Source: Fuscovulum ytuae (GTDB taxonomy: Bacteria; Pseudomonadota; Alphaproteobacteria; Rhodobacterales; Rhodobacteraceae). From it: a stretch of DNA of 64,000 nucleotides. The position numbers and the translations under genes are program-made. Of the stretch, positions 26,834 to 35,658 are shown piece after piece (within the stretch, counting starts at the first letter, position 1; each line of letters opens with the position of its first letter). The stretch lies in NCBI RefSeq assembly GCF_029953595.1, contig NZ_CP124535.1, positions 1,954,001 to 2,018,000 on the forward strand, read 5' to 3'. The notes under the pieces are model-generated. The model saw only the letters and a list, made by a program, of their open reading frames with translations, made no database searches and was not told where the DNA came from.

Positions 26834-27867
26834 TCCTTGTCCTTGCGATGGCGGCTGCGCTTTGGGGGGTTGGCGCGCTGATGAAGGCGCCGGTGCGGTT
26901 GCGGTCGGGGATGATCCTCTTACTGTGGCTGGGGGTGGTGGGGCTGCATTTGGTGCTGCCGGAGGGGCATCCGTTGCGCGCAGCGACAGGGGGGGAGGCG
27001 CGGGGCTGGCTGGCCTTGGGCGTGGTTGCCGGGATTGTTGTTGCATATCAATCGGTTGTGTCGCGGTTGCGCCTGCGGGCCGCGCCGCAGGAGGTGGCGG
27101 CACCCTCCGGCGCCTTTCGCCCTGCTGAGTTGGACCGATACGCGCGGCATATCATCCTGCGCGAGATTGGTGGGCCGGGCCAGAGAAAACTGAAGGATTC
27201 CAAGGTATTGGTGATTGGTGCCGGGGGCCTTGGGTCGCCTGCGCTGATGTATTTGGCAGGGGCGGGGGTGGGCACCATCGGCTTTGTCGATGACGACATG
27301 GTGGATGGGTCGAACCTGCAACGCCAGATCATCCATGCCGATCAGCGGATCGGGATGCCAAAGGTTTTCTCGGCGGAGATCACGCTCAGATCGATAAATC
27401 CCTTCATCGAGCTGCGCCCTTATAAGCGGCGGCTGGATGAGGAGACGGCGCGCGCACTTTTTGCCGATTATGACCTGATCCTTGACGGGACGGACAATTT
27501 CAACACGCGTTACATGGTGAACCGTGTGGCGGTCGCGGCGGGCAAGCCCCTGATTTCAGGGGCCATCACGCAATGGGAGGGGCAGGTTTCCCTGTTCCAC
27601 CCAGCGCAGGGCACGCCGTGCTATGAATGCGTCTTTCCTACCCGCCCTGCCCCCGGCATGGTGCCATCCTGCGCCGAGGCGGGCGTGGCGGCCCCCCTGC
27701 CCGGCGTGATCGGGTCGATCATGGCGATGGAAGCTGTCAAGGTGATAACCGGGGCGGGTGAGCCGCTGGCCGGCCGCCTGATGATCCATGACGCGCTGTT
27801 TGCCGAGACGCGGGTGATTTCGGTCAAGCGGCGGGCGGATTGCCCGGTCTGTGGCACAAGCCCCTGA
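26830..27867 (+). CDS. moeB: Membrane-anchored HesA/MoeB/ThiF-type adenylyltransferase
   Basis: A 345-aa protein. Residues 1-80 hold about three hydrophobic helices (1-19, 27-44, 58-77) not found in E. coli MoeB. Residues 98-345 are an E1-like domain: [19 protein letters not shown], nucleotide loop GAGGLGS (130-136), [10 protein letters not shown], and zinc cysteines in CYECVFP (264, 267) and CPVCG near the end; Cys281 in PSCAEAG is the likely active-site position. It adenylates the C-terminal glycine of a small sulfur carrier (MoaD or ThiS type). No rhodanese domain is attached. It overlaps dut by ATGA. Confidence 0.88.
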   Translation: MILVLAMAAALWGVGALMKAPVRLRSGMILLLWLGVVGLHLVLPEGHPLRAATGGEARGWLALGVVAGIVVAYQSVVSRLRLRAAPQEVAAPSGAFRPAELDRYARHIILREIGGPGQRKLKDSKVLVIGAGGLGSPALMYLAGAGVGTIGFVDDDMVDGSNLQRQIIHADQRIGMPKVFSAEITLRSINPFIELRPYKRRLDEETARALFADYDLILDGTDNFNTRYMVNRVAVAAGKPLISGAITQWEGQVSLFHPAQGTPCYECVFPTRPAPGMVPSCAEAGVAAPLPGVIGSIMAMEAVKVITGAGEPLAGRLMIHDALFAETRVISVKRRADCPVCGTSP

Positions 27868-27896
27868 GAACGCTGCATTTACCGCAACTGACTGGC

Positions 27897-27978
27897 GAAA
27901 ACGGTTGTGCCCTGTTTTGTGCCGCCTTTTGTGCAGCAAACTGTGGCCACGCGCGCCTGTGGAATGAACAATTAACCA
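27897..27978. repeat. Bipartite 12-bp-periodic element, copy 2
   Basis: TGTGC starts at 27906, 27918 and 27930 and TGTGG at 27942; TTAACCA is at 27972-27978, 26 bp from the last TGTGG base, as in copy 1. It ends about 98 bp upstream of the amino-acid-binding protein start, so it could act on that promoter. Confidence 0.75.
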
Positions 27979-28076
27979 TCCTTGGGCCGCGATTCCCCCT
28001 GCCCTTCTCTGGACAGGGGCAGGGGCGCACCCCATAGTCTGGCGCCAGAATGGATCATCCAATGGGGAGAGAACCG

Positions 28077-28880
28077 ATGACGCTGAAAGCTTGGGCCGCC
28101 GGAGTGACGGGTGCCCTGACCCTGACCCTTGGCCTGACCGCCCCTGCCTTCGCGCAGGACGTGCCCGATCTGGGCGGGCGCGAGGTCGTGGTCGTGACCG
28201 AGAACGCCTATCCGCCGCTGCAATTCCTCGACAAGGACGGGAACGCGGTGGGCTGGGAATATGACGCGATGGCGGAGATCGCCAAGCGGCTGAACATCAC
28301 GGTGAAATACGAAAACATCTCATGGGATGCGATGATTGCCTCTGTGTCGGAAGGCCAGTTCGACATGGGCATGACGGGGATCACCATCCGCGACGACCGA
28401 AAGGACAAGGTGGATTTCTCGGACGCCTATATGCGGTCGGAGATGCTGATGATGGTGCGCGGGGATGAGGATCGGTTCACGGATGCCGCATCCTTTGCAG
28501 CCGATGCCGACCTTCTGATGGCGGCGCAGCCGGGGACCACGCCCTTCTATGTGGGGGTCTATGAGGTGCTGGACGGCAACGAGGAAAATGCCCGCATCGT
28601 GAAGTTCGAAACCTTTGGCGCGGGGCTTGAGGCGCTGCGGGCAGGCGATGTGGACCTTGTCCTGTCGGACAGCACGGCGGCCAATGGCTATGTCTCGGCG
28701 TCGAATGGCGGGTTGAAGATCATCGGCGCGCCGCTGGGGGCCGAGGATTTCGGTTTCATCTTCCCGAAAGGGTCTGATCTTGTGGCCCCGATGAATGCGG
28801 CAATTGCCAGCATGAAGGCGGATGGCACCTTGGACGCGCTGAACACCAAGTGGTTCCTTGAATACAAGATGGGTGAATGA
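28077..28880 (+). CDS. ABC transporter substrate-binding protein, polar amino acid type
   Basis: A 267-aa family-3 solute-binding protein. Signal peptide ends near residue 24 (TAPAFA-QD). The mature start [19 protein letters not shown] and the [22 protein letters not shown] segment are typical of His/Arg/Gln-type receptors. It delivers an amino acid or opine-like ligand to the membrane permease encoded next. I start at ATG 28077, preceded by GGGGAGAG; an ATG at 28050 is in frame but lacks this site. A terminator hairpin separates it from the permease gene, as expected for higher expression of the binding protein. Confidence 0.88.
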   Translation: MTLKAWAAGVTGALTLTLGLTAPAFAQDVPDLGGREVVVVTENAYPPLQFLDKDGNAVGWEYDAMAEIAKRLNITVKYENISWDAMIASVSEGQFDMGMTGITIRDDRKDKVDFSDAYMRSEMLMMVRGDEDRFTDAASFAADADLLMAAQPGTTPFYVGVYEVLDGNEENARIVKFETFGAGLEALRAGDVDLVLSDSTAANGYVSASNGGLKIIGAPLGAEDFGFIFPKGSDLVAPMNAAIASMKADGTLDALNTKWFLEYKMGE

Positions 28881-28900
28881 TCCCCTGTTTCAGTGACATG

Positions 28901-28934
28901 AAGGCCCCGGAGGCAATGCCGGGGCCTTTCCTTT
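28901..28934 (+). terminator. Intrinsic terminator/attenuator between binding protein and permease
   Basis: AAGGCCCCGG (28901-28910), loop AGGCAATG, CCGGGGCCTT (28919-28928), then TCCTTT. A perfect 10-bp stem with a short pyrimidine tail, allowing partial read-through to the permease gene. Confidence 0.75.
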
Positions 28935-28947
28935 GGGAGCCTTTCGC

Positions 28948-29745
28948 ATGACGCCGAACCCGCAGCCGGAGAAGGATTTTCCGTGGTGGCTGCTGCTTGT
29001 CAGCGGGGTGGGGCTTTGGCTGTTCTACGAGGTTCTGGCCAATGCAGACTATTCTGCCGTGCTGTCCACCCTGACCAAGGGCATCTGGATCACGGTGATG
29101 GTGTCGGTGGTGGCCTATCTGGGGGCCTGCCTTCTGGGGCTTGGCCTTGCGGTGGGCTGCCTGTCGCGGTTTCTGATCCTGCGGCAGGTCTGTCGGCTGT
29201 ATATCGAGGTGATGCGGGGCATCCCGATCATCGTATTGCTGCTTTATGTGGCCTTCGTGCTGGCGCCGCTGGGCGTGGCGGGGGTCAATGCGGTGCTGGA
29301 GCCTTTGGGGTTCGATCCGGTGCGGACGCGGGATTTCCCGCTTTTATGGCGGGCGGTGCTGGCCCTTGTTCTGGCCTATGCGGCCTTTCTGGCCGAGATT
29401 TTCCGGGCCGGATTGCAGGCCGTGGACAAGGGGCAGGTGGAGGCGGCGCAAGCGCTTGGCCTGAATGGGTGGCAGCGGTTTCGCCATATCACCTTTCCGC
29501 AGGCCTTTCGGATGATCCTGCCGCCCCTTGGCAATGATTTCGTGGCGATGGTGAAGGATTCGTCTTTGGTGTCCGTGCTGGGCGTGGGGGACATCACGCA
29601 ATTGGCCAAGGTCACGGCGGCCGGGAATTTCAAATATTTCGAGACGTATAACGTGGCCGCGCTGATCTATCTGACGATGACCATCGGGCTGAGCCTGCTG
29701 ATGCGGCGGCTGGAGCGGCGGTTGAAGGCGCGCGAGACGCGCTAG
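28948..29745 (+). CDS. Amino acid ABC transporter permease
   Basis: A 265-aa inner-membrane subunit of the His/Glu/Gln/Arg family. About five helices; the cytoplasmic EAA loop reads EAAQALGLNGWQRFRHITFPQAFR, the contact to the ATPase. The ATG at 28948 is preferred over an upstream TTG that would overlap the terminator. It pairs with the binding protein upstream. No ATP-binding subunit gene follows; the next gene is convergent and shares CTAG as both stop codons (29742-29745). Confidence 0.88.
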   Translation: MTPNPQPEKDFPWWLLLVSGVGLWLFYEVLANADYSAVLSTLTKGIWITVMVSVVAYLGACLLGLGLAVGCLSRFLILRQVCRLYIEVMRGIPIIVLLLYVAFVLAPLGVAGVNAVLEPLGFDPVRTRDFPLLWRAVLALVLAYAAFLAEIFRAGLQAVDKGQVEAAQALGLNGWQRFRHITFPQAFRMILPPLGNDFVAMVKDSSLVSVLGVGDITQLAKVTAAGNFKYFETYNVAALIYLTMTIGLSLLMRRLERRLKARETR

Positions 29746-30125
29746 GCTTCGGGCAGGCGGGAAAGTTCCTCTTCCGCCGTGGCGCGCAGGCTTTTTAGGT
29801 CTTCGCGCGCGGCGGCCAGATCGGTGATCTGGCGATCCAGCGCGTCAAGCTGGCGGTCGGCAAGGGCGAGCCATGTTTCAAGCTGCGGGCGGGTGCCTTT
29901 TTGCCGGTAGATGAGCAGCCATTGACGAATCTCTTCCAGCGAAAAGCCAAAGCGGCGGCCACGCAGGATGAGGGTCATGCGTGCCACTTCGCGCGGGCCG
30001 TAGAAGCGGGCGCGGCCTTCCTTTTCGGGTTGGAGGAGTTCGATATATTCGTAATAGCGCAGGGTGCGCGGCGTCACGTCGAACCTAGCGCACATCTCCT
30101 TGAAGCTGAGGCGGGTGTCGGACAT
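29742..30125 (-). CDS. MerR family transcriptional regulator
   Basis: A 127-aa regulator with an N-terminal winged helix ([63 protein letters not shown]) and a C-terminal coiled coil (about 85-125). No cysteine metal site is present, so it is not a metal sensor. It is close in sequence to the MerR at 48072-48473, both with the RTLRFYE/RTLRYYE and GFSLEEIR cores seen in regulators of acyl-CoA metabolism. AAGGAG lies six bases before the ATG at 30125, better than the ATG at 30131. It is divergent from two thioesterases, its probable targets. Confidence 0.85.
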   Translation of the reverse strand: MSDTRLSFKEMCARFDVTPRTLRYYEYIELLQPEKEGRARFYGPREVARMTLILRGRRFGFSLEEIRQWLLIYRQKGTRPQLETWLALADRQLDALDRQITDLAAAREDLKSLRATAEEELSRLPEA

Positions 30126-30178
30126 TGGCATCTCCTTGCGGCGAAAGCATAAGCCGATGGAACCTGTGACGCAACGAA

Positions 30179-30193
30179 TTGCCGCGACGGCAA
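30179..30193. promoter_or_regulatory. Palindrome in the MerR-thioesterase spacer
   Basis: TTGCCG-CGA-CGGCAA, a 6-bp inverted repeat with a 3-bp centre, lies midway in the 130-bp divergent spacer. It could be a MerR-type operator. Short GC palindromes arise easily by chance here. Confidence 0.3.
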
Positions 30194-30255
30194 GGCGGGG
30201 CCGGGCTTGCACTTGGACGGCGGGGCGCGATTATGGGGACCGAAGGGGTTTGGCA

Positions 30256-30702
30256 ATGTCTGACGTTACGGCAGAGGCAGTGGTTGCGCTGGCGCGGCGG
30301 TTCATCGAGGCGATTCCGCATTCGCGGGCCTTGGGGATGCGGCTTGAATCGCTGGGCGAAGGGCGGGTTGTGATGACCATGCCATATGATGCGCGGTTCG
30401 TGGGCGATCCGGCGACTGGGGTGCTGCATGGGGGGGCCGTGTCGGCCTTGATGGATACGGCCAGTGGCGCGGCGGTGATGTGTCATCCCTCGGCACCCGT
30501 TTCGACGGCGACGCTGGACCTGCGGATCGATTATTTCCGCCCGGCGACGCCGGGGCAGGCGATTACGGCGCGGGCGGAGTGCTATCACGTGACGCGGTCG
30601 GTGGCATTCGTTCGGGTGACGGCGGTGGATGAGGATGAAAGCCGCCCGGTGGCGGCGGCGACAGGGGCCTTCACGCTGGACCGTCCGCGGGGGGTGGCAT
30701 GA
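30256..30702 (+). CDS. PaaI family hotdog thioesterase
   Basis: A 148-aa 4HBT-type acyl-CoA thioesterase. The [18 protein letters not shown] motif contains the catalytic aspartate, and [15 protein letters not shown] is the conserved central strand. It hydrolyses an aromatic or medium-chain acyl-CoA; the substrate cannot be read from sequence. Start ATG 30256. Its stop overlaps the next thioesterase start as ATGA (30699-30702). The two are divergent from a MerR regulator. Confidence 0.85.
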   Translation: MSDVTAEAVVALARRFIEAIPHSRALGMRLESLGEGRVVMTMPYDARFVGDPATGVLHGGAVSALMDTASGAAVMCHPSAPVSTATLDLRIDYFRPATPGQAITARAECYHVTRSVAFVRVTAVDEDESRPVAAATGAFTLDRPRGVA

Positions 30703-31217
30703 CGCGCGAACGGCCGGAACCGGTGCAGGTTGTGAAGCAAAGGCGCGACGGGGCGCTGCGGACGCTGCTGTCGGGGGTGCCCTACATCCAGTATCTGGGC
30801 ATCCAATTCGACCGAAGGGGGGATGAGCTGACGGCGATCCTGCCCTTTGACGAAAAGCTGATCGGGAACCCGTCTTTGCCCGCGCTGCATGGCGGGGTGA
30901 CGGCGGCCTTCCTTGAGGTGGCGGCGATCATCGAGCTGTCGTGGTCGATCCTGTGGGAAGAGATGGAGGCGGGGAAACTTGACCCTTCGGCCATCGCGGA
31001 CAGGCCGTTGCGGCTGCCGAAGACGATTGATTTCACGGTGGATTACCTGCGGACCGGGCTGCCGCGCGATGCCTATGCTAGGGCGCGGGTGAACCGGTCG
31101 GGACGGCGCTATGCATCGGTGCATGTGGAGGCGTGGCAGGACAACCGCACGCGGTTGTTTGCGCAAGGGACGGGGCATTTCCTGATGCCCGCCGCCCCCG
31201 GAGAGGCGGCGGAATAA
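30699..31217 (+). CDS. Second PaaI-like hotdog thioesterase
   Basis: A 172-aa relative of its neighbour. The motif reads [18 protein letters not shown], with glutamate where the partner has aspartate, and [14 protein letters not shown] follows. The 25-residue extra N-terminal segment and the KTID central strand set it apart. Two adjacent, diverged hotdog genes suggest a heteromer or two substrates of different size. It ends 3 bp before the stop of the convergent chemoreceptor gene. Confidence 0.82.
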   Translation: MTRERPEPVQVVKQRRDGALRTLLSGVPYIQYLGIQFDRRGDELTAILPFDEKLIGNPSLPALHGGVTAAFLEVAAIIELSWSILWEEMEAGKLDPSAIADRPLRLPKTIDFTVDYLRTGLPRDAYARARVNRSGRRYASVHVEAWQDNRTRLFAQGTGHFLMPAAPGEAAE

Positions 31218-31220
31218 GGG

Positions 31221-32366
31221 TCAGCTGGCCAAGGCGAAGCGGGCGGCGGGGGCGGGTTTAGGCTTGGCCCGGCTGCGGGTGGTTTGCGCGCCGCTGCCAA
31301 TTTCGCCCGCAAGGCCCGAAAGGCGCAGGACGGTGGTGTTGATCTCTTCCACCGCAGTTGCCTGTTCGACCGAGGTATCGGCGATGGAGGCGACGAGGCC
31401 GCCCGTTTCCTGAATTTCAGGGACAAGCCGGGTCAGGGTCGCCGCGGCGGAGCGGGCGGCCTTGAGGCTGCTGCCCGTTGCCGCGTCGATTTCGGCGGCG
31501 GCTTCGGCAGAGCGTTCGGCAAGGCGGCGCACTTCGGTTGCGACGACGGCAAAGCCTGCGCCTTGGGCACCGGCCCGTGCCGCCTCGACGGCGGCGTTCA
31601 GGGCGAGAAGGTCGGTCTGGCGGGCGATTTCGGACACCACCTTGATGCGGGATGCGATCTCTTCCATCGCCAGCATGGTGGAACGCACTGCCTCACCGCC
31701 TTCGACGGCATTGGTGGAAACGCGCAGCGCGGCCTCTTTGGTGGCCTGCGCAGCGGTGGCGTTTTCCTTGATGGAGGCCGAGAGTTCTTCGATCGTGGCG
31801 GAAACCTCGGTCACGGATTCGGCCAGCGTATCGGCGATCTCACGTTCCTGCGCGGCCTTGGCGATGCGTTCGGCATCCAGCGCCTCGAAATAGGTGGAGA
31901 TGCCGTAATCCATATCCAGCATGGCAAGGCGGAAATAGACGGACAAAAGCCGCGTCGCCTCGGCCGTCTTGATGCGCCCGAAGAGGCCGGAGGAGAGGAG
32001 GCGGGGGAAGAAATCCTCGATGATCCCCCGGAAAATGAGCGAATAGCTGTCCATATACCAGCGCGGTTCCAGCCCGATACGGGCATGGATGCGCCCAATG
32101 CGCGTGACGAGGGCGACATATTCTTCGTCGATCCGACCCGAGGTGAGGCGGCCCCAATGCGTCATCTGCAATTGCTTTGCCCGTTCGGCATGGGCGGCAT
32201 CTTGGAAGAAATGCGCGGTCTTGGGCGTGTTCAGGATCGTCACATAGGCGCGATCAAGGATCGGACCCAAGGCTTTCATCAGCGCCGCCGAATGCCGCCC
32301 GGCAAGGGCAAGGTCATCTGCTGTGAGACCAAGATAGGTGAGCCGTTCCTGTAGATCCGTTTGCAT
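31221..32366 (-). CDS. Soluble globin-coupled methyl-accepting chemotaxis protein
   Basis: A 381-aa cytoplasmic chemoreceptor without membrane helices. Residues 1-155 are a protoglobin/globin-sensor domain; His70 in LQMTHWGRL is the likely proximal haem ligand. Residues about 190-365 form the signalling hairpin with the conserved tip around [22 protein letters not shown] and [16 protein letters not shown]. This is the HemAT/aerotaxis type, expected to sense O2 and act on CheA/CheW encoded elsewhere. I start at ATG 32366 (MQTDLQERL). The C-terminus is basic and lacks an obvious CheR-binding pentapeptide. Confidence 0.9.
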   Translation of the reverse strand: MQTDLQERLTYLGLTADDLALAGRHSAALMKALGPILDRAYVTILNTPKTAHFFQDAAHAERAKQLQMTHWGRLTSGRIDEEYVALVTRIGRIHARIGLEPRWYMDSYSLIFRGIIEDFFPRLLSSGLFGRIKTAEATRLLSVYFRLAMLDMDYGISTYFEALDAERIAKAAQEREIADTLAESVTEVSATIEELSASIKENATAAQATKEAALRVSTNAVEGGEAVRSTMLAMEEIASRIKVVSEIARQTDLLALNAAVEAARAGAQGAGFAVVATEVRRLAERSAEAAAEIDAATGSSLKAARSAAATLTRLVPEIQETGGLVASIADTSVEQATAVEEINTTVLRLSGLAGEIGSGAQTTRSRAKPKPAPAARFALAS

Positions 32367-32571
32367 GGCGTGGTCTTCCTTGACGCAGGCAGGCCATCCC
32401 CTGCCCTTCATCAAGTGCTACGGGCGCGATTAGAACAGGATTAGCACAAGTAAAGATTGAAACATAAAATGTGAATATTCCGAGTCTGATAATCCTATTT
32501 TCTGGCGTGTATCGGTGCCGCGCAAGCCGCCCCTTCCCCCGGCGCGGTGGTTGGGCCAATCTGCCCGCATC

Positions 32572-33876
32572 ATGACCGACCTGACCCATCGCCGCCTCCT
32601 GAAGATCGCCGCGCCCATCGTCATCTCGAACGCGACCGTGCCGATCTTGGGGGCGGTGGATACCGGGGTGGTGGGGCAGATGGGGCAGGCTGCGCCCATA
32701 GGGGCTGTGGGGGTCGGGGCGGTGATCCTGACCATGCTTTACTGGGTATTCGGCTTTCTGCGGATGGGCACGACGGGGCTTGCGGCGCAGGCGCATGGCG
32801 CGGCGGATTGGCCCGAGCGGGGGGCGATCCTGATGCGCGCCCTGCTGATTGGGGCGGGGGCGGGGGTTCTGTTCATCCTGTGTCAGGGATGGCTTTTCCG
32901 CGCGGCCTTTGCCCTTGCCCCGGCGGGGGCAGAGGTGGAGGCTTTGGCGCGCGATTACCTTTCCATCCGCATCTGGGGCGCGCCTGCAACAATCGCGGCC
33001 TATGCCGTGACCGGCTGGCTGATCGCGGTGGAGCGAACGCGGGGCGTTCTGGTCCTGCAGCTTTGGGTCAATGGGGTGAATATCGGGCTGGACCTGTGGT
33101 TCGTCCTTGGCCTTGGCTGGGGCGTGCCGGGCGTGGCATGGGCCACGCTGATCGCGGAATGGAGCGGGCTGGTGCTGGGGTTGTGGCTGTGCCGCGACGG
33201 GTTGGTCCCGGTCTGGCGCGCGGCATGGGCACGGTTGGGCAACCGCGCGGCGCTGGCGGTCATGTTCGCGGTGAACCGGGATATCATGATCCGGTCGGTG
33301 TTGTTGCAAATCAGCTTTACCACCTTTGTCTTCCTTGGCGCGCGCAAGGGGGATGTGACCTTGGCGGCCAATCAGGTGCTGATGCAGTTTGTCAGCATCA
33401 TCGCCTATGCGCTGGACGGGTTCGCCTTTGCCGCCGAAACGCTGGTGGGGCAAGCGGTCGGGGCGCGGGCGCTGGCCCCGGCGCGGCGGGCGGCACGGAT
33501 GGCGATGTCGTGGGGCGTGGCGGGGGGCGTTGTGCTGGGGTTGGTCTTTGTCGCAGCGGGGCCTTGGATCATCGACCTGATGACCACTGCGCCCGAGGTG
33601 CGGGCAGAGGCGCGGGTCTATCTGCTTTGGGTCGCTGTCGCGGCGGTCGTGGGGGCGTTTCCCTTCATCTATGACGGGATTTTCATCGGGGCGACGATGA
33701 CGACTGAGATGCGGCAGACCATGATCCTGTCGACGGCAATTTATGCCGGGGCGCTGGCGGTGCTGGTGCCGATAGCGGGCAATCACGGGCTCTGGGCGGC
33801 GCTGATCGTGTTTTTCGCCGCCCGGGGGGCGACGATGGCGAGGGTCTATCCAAGGATCGCGGCGCGCATAACCTAG
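32572..33876 (+). CDS. MATE family efflux transporter (DinF type)
   Basis: A 434-aa polytopic protein of 12 predicted helices in two homologous halves (starting ILKIAAPIVISNATVP-like and, in the second half, NRDIMIRSVLLQISFTT). The GTTGLAAQAHGA segment and the paired VGQAVGARA segment are typical of DinF-like MATE transporters, which export cationic or toxic organics by Na+ or H+ antiport. ATG at 32572 fits the family start MTDLTHRRLLKIA. The 205-bp spacer to the divergent chemoreceptor gene holds an AT-rich patch (about 32435-32505) but no recognised site. Confidence 0.88.
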   Translation: MTDLTHRRLLKIAAPIVISNATVPILGAVDTGVVGQMGQAAPIGAVGVGAVILTMLYWVFGFLRMGTTGLAAQAHGAADWPERGAILMRALLIGAGAGVLFILCQGWLFRAAFALAPAGAEVEALARDYLSIRIWGAPATIAAYAVTGWLIAVERTRGVLVLQLWVNGVNIGLDLWFVLGLGWGVPGVAWATLIAEWSGLVLGLWLCRDGLVPVWRAAWARLGNRAALAVMFAVNRDIMIRSVLLQISFTTFVFLGARKGDVTLAANQVLMQFVSIIAYALDGFAFAAETLVGQAVGARALAPARRAARMAMSWGVAGGVVLGLVFVAAGPWIIDLMTTAPEVRAEARVYLLWVAVAAVVGAFPFIYDGIFIGATMTTEMRQTMILSTAIYAGALAVLVPIAGNHGLWAALIVFFAARGATMARVYPRIAARIT

Positions 33877-33907
33877 GGGCGTTCATGCCGCCGGGGTGGT
33901 GCCTGCA

Positions 33908-34666
33908 TCAGGCCCTGAGCAGACGGAAGCCTGCCGAGGCGGCCCAGCCTGCCAGCGCGGCAAGGGCCAGCGACAGAAGGCCATAGGCCCATGGCTGTTC
34001 GCGCGAGAGGTTGAAGAGAAAGCGTTCAAGCCCCTCTTTCCGCACACCGATGACGCGGTCTTGTGCATCAATGACGCGGCCTTCGCGCGTGAGGAAGATG
34101 CGGACGCGGTATTCCCCTTCGGTCAGGTTGGCGGGCAGCACGATATCGGCGCGGAACAGGGTCTGCTCGGTCAGTTCCACCGCGCCTTGCAGCACGCGGT
34201 AGCGGCCTTCGCCAATACGGATGCGCTGCATCGCGTCGATGAAATCGCCGCTATCTCCGGCCTCGGTCGCCGCACCGATGGCGCGGATGACGCGCGGCAG
34301 GGTGATGCGGTGGCGGAGGTCTTCGGTTTCCTTGAGGATGGACCGCAGGGGGCCTGTTGTGGCCACGGCATAGAAGGACGGGGCGGCATCGACGGCGACC
34401 GCTTCGGTATTCACCCAGATGCCCGCGACGCGGGCCTTCTTGCGGATGGTAAGCGGGGTGGAGGGGCCTTCGACGGTGATAATCACCTCAAGCGGTGTGT
34501 CCGGCGCGGGGGCGTTCCGCTTCACCGCGCCATAGATCAGGATCTCTGACCCGTCGAAATTCGCCGTGATGGAGACGCGGTTCTGGCTCATGCCCGCGAC
34601 GATGCCTTCATTGGCCATGGCAGGCGCGGCCGAAAGAAGCGCAGCGAGGGCCAGGGCGCGGATCAC
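33908..34666 (-). CDS. TIGR02186 family membrane-anchored periplasmic protein
   Basis: A 252-aa protein with a signal peptide (about 1-18), a periplasmic body beginning EGIVAGMSQNRVSITANFDG, and a C-terminal helix (about 232-250). The family is conserved in alphaproteobacteria next to a TauE/SafE permease, and this gene starts with GTG overlapping the permease stop as GTGA (34663-34666). The body looks beta-rich with no catalytic motif. It is probably an accessory or partner of the permease, the function being inferred from this constant pairing. Confidence 0.82.
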   Translation of the reverse strand: MIRALALAALLSAAPAMANEGIVAGMSQNRVSITANFDGSEILIYGAVKRNAPAPDTPLEVIITVEGPSTPLTIRKKARVAGIWVNTEAVAVDAAPSFYAVATTGPLRSILKETEDLRHRITLPRVIRAIGAATEAGDSGDFIDAMQRIRIGEGRYRVLQGAVELTEQTLFRADIVLPANLTEGEYRVRIFLTREGRVIDAQDRVIGVRKEGLERFLFNLSREQPWAYGLLSLALAALAGWAASAGFRLLRA

Positions 34667-35580
34667 GGCAGGACCCCCGGCATGACGGTGAAAAGTTCCA
34701 TCGGGCGGATGAGAAGGTCGAGCGCGATCTTGACCGATACGGCCAGAACGAGAAGCGCGAGCAGGATGCGGAGTTGCTCTGCCTTGAGCCGGACGCCGAC
34801 GGTGGTGCCGATCTGCGCGCCGATCACGCCACCAAGAATGAGAAGGAGTGCCAGCAGGATATCGACCGTCTGGCTGGTGACGGCATGCATGAAGGTGGTG
34901 AAGGCGGTGACGAAGATGATCTGAAAGAGCGAGGTGCCGACGACGACCTTGGTGGGCATGCCCAGCAGGTAGATCATCGCGGGCACCATGACGAAGCCGC
35001 CCCCCACCCCCATGATGGCGGCAAGGAAACCCACCAGCGCGCCCACGGCGAGCGGGGGCAGGACGCTGATGTAAAGGCCAGAGGCGCGGAATTTCATCTT
35101 GAGCGGCAGGCCATGCACCCAGGTGTGGACATGCGCGCGGCGCACGGGGCCGCCCTTTTGCGCGCGGAACCATGCGCGCAGGGATTCCTGCAACATCATC
35201 GCCCCGATCAGGCCGAGGAACAGGACATAGGACAGCTGGACGAAGAGATCGACCTGACCCAGCCGCGTCATCCATTGAAAGACCCAGATGCCCACGACGG
35301 ACCCGCCCATCCCGCCGATCAAAAGGACGATGCCCATGCGGAAATCCACCGCCTTGCGCCGCAGTTGCGCCAGAACGCCCGACACGGACGAGGCCACCAC
35401 CTGATTGGCCCCGGTCGCCACGGCGACAGCGGGCGGCACGCCGATGAAAAAGAGAAGCGGCGTGATCAGGAAGCCGCCGCCCACGCCGAACATGCCGGAC
35501 AGAAAGCCCACCATGCCGCCCAAACCCAAAAGGAGGAAGGCATTGACCGAGACCTCGGCGATCGGAAGATAGAGTTGCAT
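34663..35580 (-). CDS. Sulfite exporter TauE/SafE family protein
   Basis: A 305-aa membrane protein with 8-9 helices and two internal repeats each starting with the diagnostic glycine motif (GFLSGMFGVGGGFLITPLLF and GFLAAIMGVGGGFVMVPAMI). Family members export sulfite, sulfoacetate or related anions. A cytoplasmic insertion near residues 130-165 is longer than in small TauE proteins. It overlaps the TIGR02186 gene and lies 78 bp after the nucleoside operon. Confidence 0.88.
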   Translation of the reverse strand: MQLYLPIAEVSVNAFLLLGLGGMVGFLSGMFGVGGGFLITPLLFFIGVPPAVAVATGANQVVASSVSGVLAQLRRKAVDFRMGIVLLIGGMGGSVVGIWVFQWMTRLGQVDLFVQLSYVLFLGLIGAMMLQESLRAWFRAQKGGPVRRAHVHTWVHGLPLKMKFRASGLYISVLPPLAVGALVGFLAAIMGVGGGFVMVPAMIYLLGMPTKVVVGTSLFQIIFVTAFTTFMHAVTSQTVDILLALLLILGGVIGAQIGTTVGVRLKAEQLRILLALLVLAVSVKIALDLLIRPMELFTVMPGVLP

Positions 35581-35658
35581 GGGCCTTGCCCGATGGGGAA
35601 GCGGCGTCTTGCCAAAGGGTTGCGCGCCTTTGGCGGTGAAGTCAAACGCTTGCCTGCC

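Noticed and set aside
33908-35275. Longer version of the TIGR02186 gene, starting inside the permease gene
   Set aside because: The GTG at 34666 begins a proper signal peptide and couples to the permease stop by GTGA; the extra upstream part is out-of-frame permease sequence.
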